DNA from: Bradyrhizobium symbiodeficiens | Lineage (GTDB): Bacteria; Pseudomonadota; Alphaproteobacteria; Rhizobiales; Xanthobacteraceae | Direction of reading: 5' to 3' | Assembly: GCF_002266465.3 (NCBI RefSeq) | Contig: NZ_CP029427.2 | Location: forward strand, 6,264,501-6,328,500 | DNA length: 64,000 bases | Shown here: positions 25,743-35,387 of the stretch, piece by piece | Numbering within the stretch: position 1 is the stretch's first letter | Layout of the letters: every line of letters begins with the position of its first letter | Made by a program: the position numbers and the translations under genes | Notes under the pieces: generated by a model | Seen by the model: only the letters and a program-made list of their open reading frames with translations | The model's database searches: none | What the model was told of the DNA's origin: nothing

Positions 25743-26379
25743 GAGCATGCTTGTGGCCGTGGTGATGGTCGGGATGGTCGCAATGCTCGTCGTGGTGATG
25801 GTGGCCATGATCATGCGCTGCATGATCGTGAGGGTGGTGGTCGTGAGCGTGATGATCGCGGCCCTGATGATCATGATGATCGTGACCATGGTCATGATGA
25901 TGTCCGTGATCATCATGACCATGGTCGTCATGTCCATGCGCATGGCCTGCGTCAGCATAGGCGCCACCTTCAGGATCGAACGGCGCTTCGATCTCGATGA
26001 CGCGCGCACCGAGGCCCTTCACCATCGCCTCGATGACGTGATCGCGGCGGATACGCAAGGCCTTGGCCATGATCTGCGTCGGCAGATGGCGGTTGCCGAG
26101 GTGCCAGCCGACGCGGACGAGGTGGTGCGGATCGCGGCCGCGGATCTCGAGCAGCGGCTCGGGCGCCGCGACCACCTCGACCAGCCGGCCGTCCTCCAGC
26201 ACCAGCGCATCGCCTCCGCGCAGCGCAACGGCATTCTCCAGGTCGAGCAGGAATTCGAGGCCGCGCGTCCCCGTCATGGCCATGCGGCGGCGGTGCCGGT
26301 CGTCGAAATCGAGCACGACCGTATCCGCTGGCGCTTCCGTGAAGCGGTGCTGTCCCCTGACCTGCGTCGCCCGGATCAT
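25729..26379 (-). CDS. ureE: Urease nickel metallochaperone UreE with His-rich tail
   Basis: Delivers nickel to urease. 216 aa: N-terminal peptide-binding-like domain (residues 1-70), then the metal-binding domain with VGWHLGNRHLPTQI and AFDPEGGAY-like region near residue 135. The C-terminal 72 residues contain 36 histidines, mostly HDH/HGH repeats, and one Cys, a large nickel store. Codon use in the tail is dominated by CAT/CAC and GAT/GAC, giving the local sequence an unusual ATG/TCATGA look. 10 bp after the ABM gene. Confidence 0.93.
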   Translation of the reverse strand: MIRATQVRGQHRFTEAPADTVVLDFDDRHRRRMAMTGTRGLEFLLDLENAVALRGGDALVLEDGRLVEVVAAPEPLLEIRGRDPHHLVRVGWHLGNRHLPTQIMAKALRIRRDHVIEAMVKGLGARVIEIEAPFDPEGGAYADAGHAHGHDDHGHDDHGHHHDHGHDHHDHQGRDHHAHDHHPHDHAAHDHGHHHHDEHCDHPDHHHGHKHAHDHK

Positions 26380-26389
26380 GCGCTATACC

Positions 26390-26689
26390 TCAGAGCTTCT
26401 CAACCTTGCCGTCGCTGATGATCTCGATCACCGTCGGCGCCGTCTTCATCTGCGCGGAGTACTCGCGCCAAACCTTCATGTGCGGCGCCTTGGCATGTGC
26501 GGTGAGATCGTCGCGGGTCTCCCAGCGCTCGACCACTACATACAGATTGGGGTTGTTGACGCTGACATTGCCGTCATAGGAGATGCAGCCCTTCTCCTTG
26601 AGGGTCTCGACGGTGCATGCCTTGTGCCCCTTGATGAAGTCGTCTTTGTTCTCCGGCTTCATGGGCGTGGTGGCGATGACATAGATCAT
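26390..26689 (-). CDS. ABM-domain putative quinol monooxygenase (copy 2)
   Basis: 99-aa ferredoxin-fold antibiotic-biosynthesis-monooxygenase protein, YgiN-like. Starts MIYVIATTPMKPENKDDFIKG and has the conserved GCISYDGNVS and YVVVERWETRDDLTAHAKAPHMK segments; the His of the last motif is typical of this family. Same length and overall pattern as the preceding gene (26713-27012), so the two are tandem paralogues that have diverged. Located between ureC and ureE. Such dimers act on quinols or heme-like compounds; the substrate here is unknown. Confidence 0.85.
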   Translation of the reverse strand: MIYVIATTPMKPENKDDFIKGHKACTVETLKEKGCISYDGNVSVNNPNLYVVVERWETRDDLTAHAKAPHMKVWREYSAQMKTAPTVIEIISDGKVEKL

Positions 26690-26712
26690 GGGGTTATTCC
26701 CTGTTGTTCTTG

Positions 26713-27012
26713 CTAGCGGACGTCGACCTTCTCGGGCGTGATCACTTCGATCTTCGGCGGGGCGGTAAAGCACTTCACCGCGACGCGGCCAAAGGTTTTC
26801 ATGTGCTCCTGGCCGCGATGCGGCACCAGCGCCTCGGCGTTCTCCCACTGCTCGACGAACACCATCTTGGCAGGGTCGGTGACGCTCTCATGGAGGTCAT
26901 AGGCGATATTGCCGGGCTCTTTCCGCGTCTCCTTGATGCAGGCGGTGGCGGCTGCAATGAATTCGGCGCGCGTCTCGGGCTTGATGGTCAGGGTGGCAAC
27001 GACGTAGATCAC
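26713..27012 (-). CDS. ABM-domain putative quinol monooxygenase (copy 1)
   Basis: 99 aa, begins MIYVVATLTIKPETRAEFIAA, then GNIAYDLHES and MVFVEQWENAEALVPHRGQEHMK. It starts at GTG 27012 with GGAGG 7 nt upstream, a strong site; the longer upstream frame has no support. First of two tandem 99-aa paralogues (23-bp gap). Probably a small heme-free monooxygenase or a reactive-metabolite handling protein. Its insertion in a urease operon is not part of the standard urease set. Confidence 0.85.
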   Translation of the reverse strand: MIYVVATLTIKPETRAEFIAAATACIKETRKEPGNIAYDLHESVTDPAKMVFVEQWENAEALVPHRGQEHMKTFGRVAVKCFTAPPKIEVITPEKVDVR

Positions 27013-27092
27013 GAGAAATCCTCCCGGCTTTTTTTCTAGGGTTCGGGACATTAGACCAGCCGGGATGGAACGCAAAACCGGAAAAGCCGTCC

Positions 27093-27110
27093 CCCGGGCA
27101 AGCGCCCGGG
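27093..27110 (-). promoter_or_regulatory. GC hairpin after ureC
   Basis: Perfect 7-bp stem CCCGGGC with a 4-nt loop in the 118-bp gap between ureC and the ABM genes. No long T-tract follows on the minus strand (only GGCTTTTCC), so it may reduce rather than stop read-through to ureEFG. Confidence 0.35.
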
Positions 27111-27130
27111 ATATGCGTTGAGGCGCTATT

Positions 27131-28846
<1,716 letters not shown>

Positions 28847-28880
28847 CGCTAGCCCCGTTTGCGTTTGAATGTTTGGTGGA

Positions 28881-29435
28881 TCACAGCAAGGCCCTCGCTG
28901 CTTTCACGGCATCATCGAATTTCTCGTCGAGCCACGCATTGCCGCCGCGGCAGCCCGCAACGACCTGCGTGGCCCACGCCACGTAATCGGCGAGATCGTC
29001 GCGCTCCTCGGCACTGGGATCGGTTTGAACGCGCGCTCCGATGTTGCTGATCTTGTCGGCGATCTTGATCAGTTTTGCGCCGGGGGACTTGTGTGGAGCG
29101 TCCTCGATCTGCTTCCGCCGCCGCTCGGCCTTCGGCAGGGTCATATCATCCGTGCATTCGACGACGAGGGAGGCGACACGCTCCGAAAAGTTCTGCGCCA
29201 GCTCATCGCGCGTGGTGTCGGTGTCCTCGATGGTGTCGTGCAGCCAGCCGGCCGCGACCAATTCGGCGTCGGCACCGTCGGTCGCGGTCGCAAGCAGGTT
29301 CGCGACCTCGGCGAGGTGATTGATATAGGGCTCGTTGCCGCGCCCCTTGCGTGCCATGCCGTTGTGGCTGTGCGCGGCGAGTTCGGCGGCTTCGGAGACG
29401 AGGCGAATGGGCGACAGCATGGCAAAGACTTCCAT
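28881..29435 (-). CDS. Small HD-domain phosphohydrolase (SpoT/MESH1-like)
   Basis: 184-aa cytosolic HD protein. Metal-binding residues follow the SpoT-hydrolase order: His in AHSHNG/YINHLAEVA, HD in GWLHDTIEDTD (residues ~65-75), and a late Asp in KLIKIADKISNI. The HDTIEDT and KIADK segments are close to the ppGpp hydrolase half of RelA/SpoT and to MESH1. No synthetase, TGS or ACT domain. It sits between ureB and ureC in place of nothing known to be needed for urease. Start may instead be ATG 29420. Confidence 0.83.
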   Translation of the reverse strand: MEVFAMLSPIRLVSEAAELAAHSHNGMARKGRGNEPYINHLAEVANLLATATDGADAELVAAGWLHDTIEDTDTTRDELAQNFSERVASLVVECTDDMTLPKAERRRKQIEDAPHKSPGAKLIKIADKISNIGARVQTDPSAEERDDLADYVAWATQVVAGCRGGNAWLDEKFDDAVKAARALL

Positions 29436-29474
29436 TTCCGCCTCAACCGCACCGCGCCATGCTCGTTCCTGCGC

Positions 29475-29780
29475 TCACAGCTTCCCCATCACATCGCCGC
29501 GAAAACCGTAAATCATCTTCTTCCCCGCCACCGCGACGAGCTGGACGTCGCGGGTCTGGCCGGGTTCGAAGCGGACGGCGGTGCCGGCGGCGATGTCGAG
29601 GCGCATGCCGCGGGCTTTCTTGCGATCGAACTTCAGCGCCGGGTTGGTCTCGAAGAAATGGTAGTGCGAGCCGACCTGGATCGGGCGGTCGCCGGTGTTG
29701 GCCACCGTCAGCGTCACGGTCTTGCGGCCGGCATTGAGCTCGATCTCGCCGTCCTGGATGAAGAGTTCGCCGGGGATCAT
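29475..29780 (-). CDS. ureB: Urease subunit beta
   Basis: Structural subunit of the (UreABC)3 trimer. 101 aa. MIPGELFIQDGEIELNAGR start, VANTGDRPIQVGSHYHFFETNPAL, and GTAVRFEPGQTRDVQLV, all conserved. 11 bp downstream of ureA. Confidence 0.97.
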   Translation of the reverse strand: MIPGELFIQDGEIELNAGRKTVTLTVANTGDRPIQVGSHYHFFETNPALKFDRKKARGMRLDIAAGTAVRFEPGQTRDVQLVAVAGKKMIYGFRGDVMGKL

Positions 29781-29791
29781 GCGTCTTGCTC

Positions 29792-30094
29792 CTACCTGAT
29801 CGGCTCGTGCACGGTGACGAGCTTGGTGCCGTCCGGAAATGTCGCCTCGACCTGGATGTCGTGGATCATCTCAGGGATTCCCGGCATCACCTGGTCGCGG
29901 GTCAGGACCTGCGCGCCGGATTGCATCAGTTCGGCGACGGTGCGGCCGTCGCGGGCGCCTTCGAGGATAAAATCGGAGATGATCGCGATCGCCTCGGGAT
30001 GGTTGAGCTTGACGCCGCGGTCCAGCCGGCGGCGGGCCACGATCGCGGCCATCGAGATCAAGAGCTTGTCCTTTTCGCGAGGAGACAGGTTCAT
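29792..30094 (-). CDS. ureA: Urease subunit gamma
   Basis: 100-aa smallest urease subunit, beginning MNLSPREKDKLLISMAA, with ARRRLDRGVKLNHPEAIA and the MIHDIQVEATFPDGTKLVTVHEPI ending. 24 bp after ureD. Canonical in length and sequence. Confidence 0.97.
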   Translation of the reverse strand: MNLSPREKDKLLISMAAIVARRRLDRGVKLNHPEAIAIISDFILEGARDGRTVAELMQSGAQVLTRDQVMPGIPEMIHDIQVEATFPDGTKLVTVHEPIR

Positions 30095-30118
30095 GCGAAA
30101 TCTCTTCCGTTCAATACA

Positions 30119-30949
30119 TCAATTCAACCAGAGCCGCGGCAGCGCAGCGCCGGTGCGCGCCAGCACGGCCATCATGTCGGCGCGCAAGCGCGCCGCATCT
30201 TGGGCACAGAAGCGCGCCATTGCAAATCCATTCCATGCGGATATCCCGACCTCGCCGGCGAAGGATTCTGACGCCTCCCGGATGCGCTCGACCAAGGCCT
30301 CGTCGCCGGGAACGATCAACGCCGTGCCGATCGCAGCCCCACCTTTGGCCACCGCCGATCGCCCGAGTTTTGCGCCGATATTTCCGTCGAGCCTGACGGT
30401 CTCGGCGAACACCAGCCTGCCTCCACGACGCAACCGCCAGCGGTCGATGAACTCGCCCTGCTCCATCCGCTCGCCCATAGCTGTGCGGCCGAACACGACG
30501 ATTTCACAAAGCAGAAGCGAGGCGGCATCATCGAGCTCGATATCGAAGCGGCGATGGACCCGGGCGCGATCGAACAGGATCGTCTCCTGCGGCAGCCAGC
30601 CGAGATGCGCGCCCGCGGCGATTTTCAAGGAAATATTGAGCTGCGCTGCCGCTGCCGGCGCGCGATAGACCTTTTCGGCCGCCGCCGTCGTCAAGGTCAG
30701 GCGCGAGCGCTCGCCCGCTGCGATGTCGATCTCGAAACTGTCCCCTCCCGCGACGCCGCCGGCCGTGTTGACGAACACGCCGGACAGACCCTCGCCTTCC
30801 GGGGAGGGAAAGCGCACGCGCAGCGAGCCGGACTCATGCAAGACGCCGCGCCGTGTCACGCCGTCTCGCGCATGGACGTCGAAGCGCACCGCGCCGCGGG
30901 CACGATTCGCCTCGAAAACCCCTGACGTGACTGAAACGTCGCTGCGCAT
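30119..30949 (-). CDS. ureD: Urease accessory protein UreD
   Basis: Binds apo-urease and forms the tunnel that passes nickel from UreG. 276 aa. Family markers: VNTAGGVAGGDSFEIDI near residue 62, TTAAAEKVYRA near 90, GWLPQETILFDRA near 117 and EIVVFGRTAMGE near 150. 31 bp downstream of urtE, so urea uptake and urease are read as one unit. Confidence 0.95.
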   Translation of the reverse strand: MRSDVSVTSGVFEANRARGAVRFDVHARDGVTRRGVLHESGSLRVRFPSPEGEGLSGVFVNTAGGVAGGDSFEIDIAAGERSRLTLTTAAAEKVYRAPAAAAQLNISLKIAAGAHLGWLPQETILFDRARVHRRFDIELDDAASLLLCEIVVFGRTAMGERMEQGEFIDRWRLRRGGRLVFAETVRLDGNIGAKLGRSAVAKGGAAIGTALIVPGDEALVERIREASESFAGEVGISAWNGFAMARFCAQDAARLRADMMAVLARTGAALPRLWLN

Positions 30950-30980
30950 CCGCCTCCCCCAGCCGGTCGCGGCAGAATGC

Positions 30981-31676
30981 TTACAGCGCCATCTGGCGGC
31001 TGATCTCGCTCGCGTCCAAATTGGCGCGATCGCAGGTGAACTTCACCGCGCCGCGATCCATCACGGCAAAACTGTCGCCGAGTTCGCAGGCAAAGTCGAG
31101 ATATTGTTCGACCAGCACGATGGCGATGTTGCCGAGGTTGCGCAAATAGGAGATGGCGCGGCCGATGTCCTTGATGATCGAGGGCTGAATGCCTTCGGTC
31201 GGCTCGTCGAGCAGGAGCAGCTTCGGCCGCATCACCAGCGCGCGGCCGATTGCGAGTTGCTGCTGCTGCCCCCCGGAGAGGTCGCCGCCGCGCCGGCCGA
31301 GCATGGATTGCAGCACCGGAAACAGCGAAAACACGTCGTCCGGAATGTTCCTGTCCTGGCGCTTGAGCGGACCGAAGCCGGTCTTGAGGTTCTCCTCGAC
31401 CGTCAGCAGCGGGAATATCTCGCGGCCCTGCGGCACGAAGCCGATGCCCTTGCGCGCACGCTCATAGGGCTTCAGGCCGGTGATATCGCTGCCATCGAAC
31501 ACGATCGCGCCTGAGGAGATCGGATATTGCCCGACCATGGCGCGCAAGAGCGAGGTCTTGCCGACGCCGTTGCGCCCGAGCACGCAAGTGACCTTGCCCG
31601 GCTCGGCCGCAATCGACACGCCGCGCAGCGCCTGCGCCGCGCCGTAGAACAGGTTGATGTCTTTAACTTCGAGCAT
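30981..31676 (-). CDS. urtE: Urea ABC transporter ATP-binding protein UrtE
   Basis: LivF-type ATPase of the urea importer. 231 aa. Walker A GRNGVGKTS, signature LSGGQQQQLAIGRAL, Walker B LLLLDEPTEGIQ. The open frame begins at 31754 within a repeat; the ATG at 31676 (MLEVKDINLFYG) is the family start. Last of five urt genes. Confidence 0.95.
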   Translation of the reverse strand: MLEVKDINLFYGAAQALRGVSIAAEPGKVTCVLGRNGVGKTSLLRAMVGQYPISSGAIVFDGSDITGLKPYERARKGIGFVPQGREIFPLLTVEENLKTGFGPLKRQDRNIPDDVFSLFPVLQSMLGRRGGDLSGGQQQQLAIGRALVMRPKLLLLDEPTEGIQPSIIKDIGRAISYLRNLGNIAIVLVEQYLDFACELGDSFAVMDRGAVKFTCDRANLDASEISRQMAL

Positions 31677-31692
31677 CGGATACACCTTTGCA

Positions 31693-31766
31693 GGCGAATG
31701 GCGAATGGGGAGTGGCGAATAGGAGGAACTGCCATTCCATTCGCTACTCCCCATTCACCATTCGCT
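31693..31766. repeat. Long inverted repeat between urtD and urtE
   Basis: Left arm 31693-31723 is built of GGCGAATGGCGAATGGGGAG and related units; the right arm 31735-31766 is its near reverse complement (CTACTCCCCATTCACCATTC). The pair folds into a roughly 30-bp stem with few mismatches. The right arm includes the urtD stop codon. This GAATGGGGAGT motif resembles short repeats common in Bradyrhizobium gaps. Confidence 0.75.
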
Positions 31767-32526
31767 ATCGACCCAGATACACTTCGATGACCCGCTCGTT
31801 GGACGAGACCTGGTCGATGGTTCCTTCCGCGAGCACCGTGCCCTCGTGCAGGCAGGTGACCTTGACCCCGAGTTCGCGCACGAACGTCATGTCGTGCTCG
31901 ACCACCATCACGGTGTGGGTCTTGTTGATCTCCTTCAGCAGCTCGGCGGTCAGATGCGTCTCGACGTCGGTCATCCCCGCGACGGGCTCGTCGACCAGGA
32001 GCAGTTTTGGGTCCTGCGCGAGCAGCATGCCGATCTCGAGCCACTGCTTCTGGCCGTGGCTGAGACTGCCGGCGAGGCGGTTGCGCGCCTCGGTGAGGCG
32101 GATCGTCTCCAGCACCCTGTCGATGCGCTCTGCCTCGGCCTTGCTGCCGCGCCAGAACAGCGTGCCCTTGACGCTGTGATCGACATTGAGCGCGAGCAGG
32201 AGATTGTCCTGCACGGTCTGGCTCTCGAACACGGTCGGCTTCTGGAATTTGCGGCCGATGCCGAGCTCGGCGATGCGGGTCTCGTCGAGCCGCGTCAGAT
32301 CGGTGACGCCATCGAACAGCACCGTGCCCTCGTCGGGCTTGGTCTTGCCGGTGATGATGTCCATCATCGTGGTCTTGCCGGCGCCGTTCGGACCGATGAT
32401 GGCGCGCATCTCGCCGGGCTCGAGCGTCAGCGACAGATTGTTGATGGCGTGGAAGCCGTCGAACGAGACGTGCACGCCGTCGAGATAGAGCATCGCGGAC
32501 GTCGCGCGGTTGTCCATGACGTTCAT
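31765..32526 (-). CDS. urtD: Urea ABC transporter ATP-binding protein UrtD
   Basis: LivG-type ATPase, 253 aa. Walker A GPNGAGKTTMMD, signature LSHGQKQWLEIGMLLAQ (the LSHGQ variant typical of UrtD), Walker B LLLVDEPVAGM. Six bp after urtC. The last codons and stop lie in the inverted repeat. Confidence 0.95.
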   Translation of the reverse strand: MNVMDNRATSAMLYLDGVHVSFDGFHAINNLSLTLEPGEMRAIIGPNGAGKTTMMDIITGKTKPDEGTVLFDGVTDLTRLDETRIAELGIGRKFQKPTVFESQTVQDNLLLALNVDHSVKGTLFWRGSKAEAERIDRVLETIRLTEARNRLAGSLSHGQKQWLEIGMLLAQDPKLLLVDEPVAGMTDVETHLTAELLKEINKTHTVMVVEHDMTFVRELGVKVTCLHEGTVLAEGTIDQVSSNERVIEVYLGR

Positions 32527-32532
32527 GTGCGC

Positions 32533-33699
32533 CTACTCCGCCATCTTAGGTTCGGTGACGCCGTCCTCGGCCGCGGCACTCGCTATCGTCGCGGCGCGTT
32601 TCTCCTTCGAGGAGTCCCACCATGCATTGAAGGTGCCGACGATGCCCTTCGGCAGCAGCAGCGTCACCAGGATGAACATTGCGCCCAGCATGAACAGCCA
32701 GTACGGCGCCAGCACGCCCGAGGTGAAGAACGTCTTGGCGTAGTTGACGACGACGGCGCCGAGCGCGGCGCCGACCAGCGTGCCGCGGCCACCGACGGCG
32801 ACCCAGATCACCGCCTCGATCGAATTGCCGGGCGCGAATTCGGAGGGATTGATGATGCCGACCTGCGGCACGTAGAGCGCGCCGGCGACCCCGGCCATGC
32901 AGGCCGACACCGTGAACACGAACAGCTTGTAGGATTCGACGCGGTAGCCGAGGAAGCGCGTGCGCGACTCCGCATCACGCACCGCGATCAGCACCTTGCC
33001 GAGCTTGGAGGAGACGATCGCACGGCAGATCAGGAAGCCCGCGATCAGCGCCAGGCAGCTCAGCGCGAACAGCGCCGCGCGGGTGCCCTCGGCCTGCACG
33101 TTGAAGCCGAGGATGTCCTTGAAGTCGGTCAGGCCGTTGTTGCCGCCGAAGCCGAAATCGTTGCGGAAGAAGGCAAGCAGCAGCGCATAGGTCATCGCCT
33201 GCGTGATGATCGAGAGATACACGCCGGTGACGCGGGAGCGGAACGCGAGCCAGCCGAAGCAGAAGGCGAGCAGACCGGGCACGACCAGCACCATCAGCGC
33301 CGCGAACCAGAACATGTCGAAGCCGTACCAGGTCCAGGGCAGCTTCGAATAATTCAGGAACACCATGAAGTCGGGCAGAACAGGGTTGCCGTAGACGCCG
33401 CGGGTGCCGATCTGCCGCATCAGGTACATGCCCATCGCATAGCCGCCGAGCGCGAAGAAGGCGCCGTGGCCGAGCGAGAGAATGCCGCAATAGCCCCAGA
33501 TCAAATCGATCGAAAGCGCCAGGATCGCGTAACAGACATATTTGCCCCAGAGTGCGACGAGATAGGTCGGCACCTGCAGGAACGAGCCCGCGGGCAGCAG
33601 CAAATTGGAGAGCGGGATCAGGATACCGCAGGCCGCGACGACGGCCAGGAAGATCGTCGCACTGCGGTCCAGCGATCGCGTCAGCATGTGAGGGGTCAT
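32533..33699 (-). CDS. urtC: Urea ABC transporter permease UrtC
   Basis: LivM-type permease, 388 aa with about ten membrane segments. Conserved DLIWGYCGILSLGHGAFFALGGYAMGMYLM near residue 65, YLSIITQAMTYAL, the EAVIWVAVGGRGTLVGA loop and GNPVLPDFMVFLNY. Overlaps urtB by 4 bp. Confidence 0.95.
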   Translation of the reverse strand: MTPHMLTRSLDRSATIFLAVVAACGILIPLSNLLLPAGSFLQVPTYLVALWGKYVCYAILALSIDLIWGYCGILSLGHGAFFALGGYAMGMYLMRQIGTRGVYGNPVLPDFMVFLNYSKLPWTWYGFDMFWFAALMVLVVPGLLAFCFGWLAFRSRVTGVYLSIITQAMTYALLLAFFRNDFGFGGNNGLTDFKDILGFNVQAEGTRAALFALSCLALIAGFLICRAIVSSKLGKVLIAVRDAESRTRFLGYRVESYKLFVFTVSACMAGVAGALYVPQVGIINPSEFAPGNSIEAVIWVAVGGRGTLVGAALGAVVVNYAKTFFTSGVLAPYWLFMLGAMFILVTLLLPKGIVGTFNAWWDSSKEKRAATIASAAAEDGVTEPKMAE

Positions 33700-35303
33700 G
33701 CTTCCACCGCACGGCCCTTGAGCGCGAACAGGCCGCGCGGGCGCTTTTGAATGAACAGGATGATGAGAACCAGGATCGCGATCTTGCCGAGCACGGCGCC
33801 GGCGACCGGCTCCAGGAACTTGTTGGCGATGCCGAGCGTGAAGGCGCCGACCAGCGTGCCCCAGAGATTGCCGACGCCGCCGAACACCACGACCATGAAG
33901 CTGTCGATGATGTAGCTCTGGCCGAGATTGGGGCTGACATTGTCGATCTGCGACAGCGCCACGCCGGCGATGCCGGCAATGCCCGAGCCGAGCCCGAAGG
34001 TGAGCGCGTCGACCCGCGAGGTCGCGATGCCCATCGACGCTGCCATGCGGCGGTTCTGCGTCACCGCGCGCATCTCGAGGCCGAGCGCGGTGTAGCGCAG
34101 CATCGCGAGCAGGATCGCGAACACGGCTAACGTAAAGACGAGGATCCAGAGCCGGTTATAGGTGATGGTGATCTGGCCGAGCTCGAAGGCGCCGCTCATC
34201 CAGGAGGGATTGCCGACCTCGCGGTTGGTCGGACCGAACATGGTGCGGACCGCCTGCTGCAGCACCAGCGACAGGCCCCAGGTCGCAAGCAGCGTCTCCA
34301 GCGGACGGCCGTAGAGGAAGCGGATGATGCTGCGCTCAATCAGCACGCCGATGGCGCCGGCGACGAGGAAGGCGAGTGGCACCGCGATCAGCAGCGAATA
34401 GTCGAACAGGCCGGGATAGCTGGTGCGGATCACCTCCTGCACCACGAAGGTGGTGTAGGCCCCTAACATCACCATCTCGCCATGGGCCATGTTGATCACG
34501 CCCATCACGCCGAAGGTGATGGCGAGACCGATCGCGGCGAGCAGCAGCACCGAGCCGAGCGAGAGGCCGTACCAGGCATTCTGCACCATGGACCAGATCG
34601 CGAGCGAGTTCTGGATGGAGCCGATCGCGCTCGCGGCGGCTTTGGTCACCGACGCCGGCTGGTCGCCCATGCCTGTGAGCAGCGCCAGTGCCTCCTGATC
34701 GCCGCGCCCCTTGAGGGTGGCCACCGCCTCCAGCTTCTCGACCTCGGTAGCGTCCGGCTTGAACAGCAGGATCGCCGCACGGGCGTCGCCGAGCGCAGCC
34801 TTGACGGATTTGTTGGTCTCCTTGGCGAGCGCGCCATCGACCGCCTCGAGCGCGGTCTCCTCATGTGACTTGAAGACGGATTGCGCCGCCTGGAGCCGCG
34901 TCCCGACGTCCGGCGACTGCAGCGTCAGGCTGCCGAGCGCGGCGTCGACGCTGCGGCGCAGGCGGTTGTTGAGCCGGACCGCGCTCGCGCTGTCGGGAAC
35001 GTTGGCCACCGCCTGGCCGGTCGCGGCATCGATCGACTTGCCGTCGGTACCGGTGACGTAGACCTTCTTGCTATCGAGGTCGGCCATCAGGCGCCCGTCC
35101 TGAAGCGCACTGATGATGGAGAAAGCCAGCGGATTGCCGCTGCTCGCGACCACGCCGATCGCCTCGTCCGTATCGGAATAATCGTCGTTGGCGAATTTGG
35201 CGACGGCGTCCTCGAACGGACCGGCAAAGGCCGGCAGTGCGAACGCGATCAGGAACAACGAGAGGACAAAGGTACAGAGACGGGCGGACAAATGGGCTGG
35301 CAC
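33696..35303 (-). CDS. urtB: Urea ABC transporter permease UrtB
   Basis: LivH-type permease, 535 aa. It has a signal peptide and a periplasmic helical extension of about 230 residues (ATGQAVANVPDSASAVRLNNRLRRS... KAALGDARAAILLF), a UrtB trademark, followed by the membrane domain (GLAITFGVMGVINMAHGEMVMLGAYTTF). Separated from urtA by a hairpin. Confidence 0.95.
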   Translation of the reverse strand: MPAHLSARLCTFVLSLFLIAFALPAFAGPFEDAVAKFANDDYSDTDEAIGVVASSGNPLAFSIISALQDGRLMADLDSKKVYVTGTDGKSIDAATGQAVANVPDSASAVRLNNRLRRSVDAALGSLTLQSPDVGTRLQAAQSVFKSHEETALEAVDGALAKETNKSVKAALGDARAAILLFKPDATEVEKLEAVATLKGRGDQEALALLTGMGDQPASVTKAAASAIGSIQNSLAIWSMVQNAWYGLSLGSVLLLAAIGLAITFGVMGVINMAHGEMVMLGAYTTFVVQEVIRTSYPGLFDYSLLIAVPLAFLVAGAIGVLIERSIIRFLYGRPLETLLATWGLSLVLQQAVRTMFGPTNREVGNPSWMSGAFELGQITITYNRLWILVFTLAVFAILLAMLRYTALGLEMRAVTQNRRMAASMGIATSRVDALTFGLGSGIAGIAGVALSQIDNVSPNLGQSYIIDSFMVVVFGGVGNLWGTLVGAFTLGIANKFLEPVAGAVLGKIAILVLIILFIQKRPRGLFALKGRAVEA

Positions 35304-35329
35304 TGTGAATGACCCCGGCAGAAAATGGT

Positions 35330-35359
35330 GGAGAAGGCGGCGGGATCGCCGCCTTCTCC
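35330..35359 (-). promoter_or_regulatory. Stem-loop between urtA and urtB
   Basis: Perfect 13-bp stem GGAGAAGGCGGCG / CGCCGCCTTCTCC with a 4-nt loop; the minus-strand transcript continues ACCATTTTCTG. A hairpin of this type after a binding-protein gene typically protects its mRNA or partly terminates, giving more UrtA than permease. Confidence 0.7.
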
Positions 35360-35387
35360 GATCGTGTAACGGAGCGTCAGGTCCGGA

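Noticed and set aside
25735..26418. Plus-strand 227-aa frame opposite ureE rich in Met and Val
   Set aside because: It is the antisense reading of His/Asp codons in the UreE tail (CAT/GAC read as ATG/GTC). It has no ribosome site or family, and ureE is certain.
31846..33750. 634-aa plus-strand frame opposite urtC and urtD
   Set aside because: Low-complexity acidic/His antisense reading; urtC and urtD are unambiguous.
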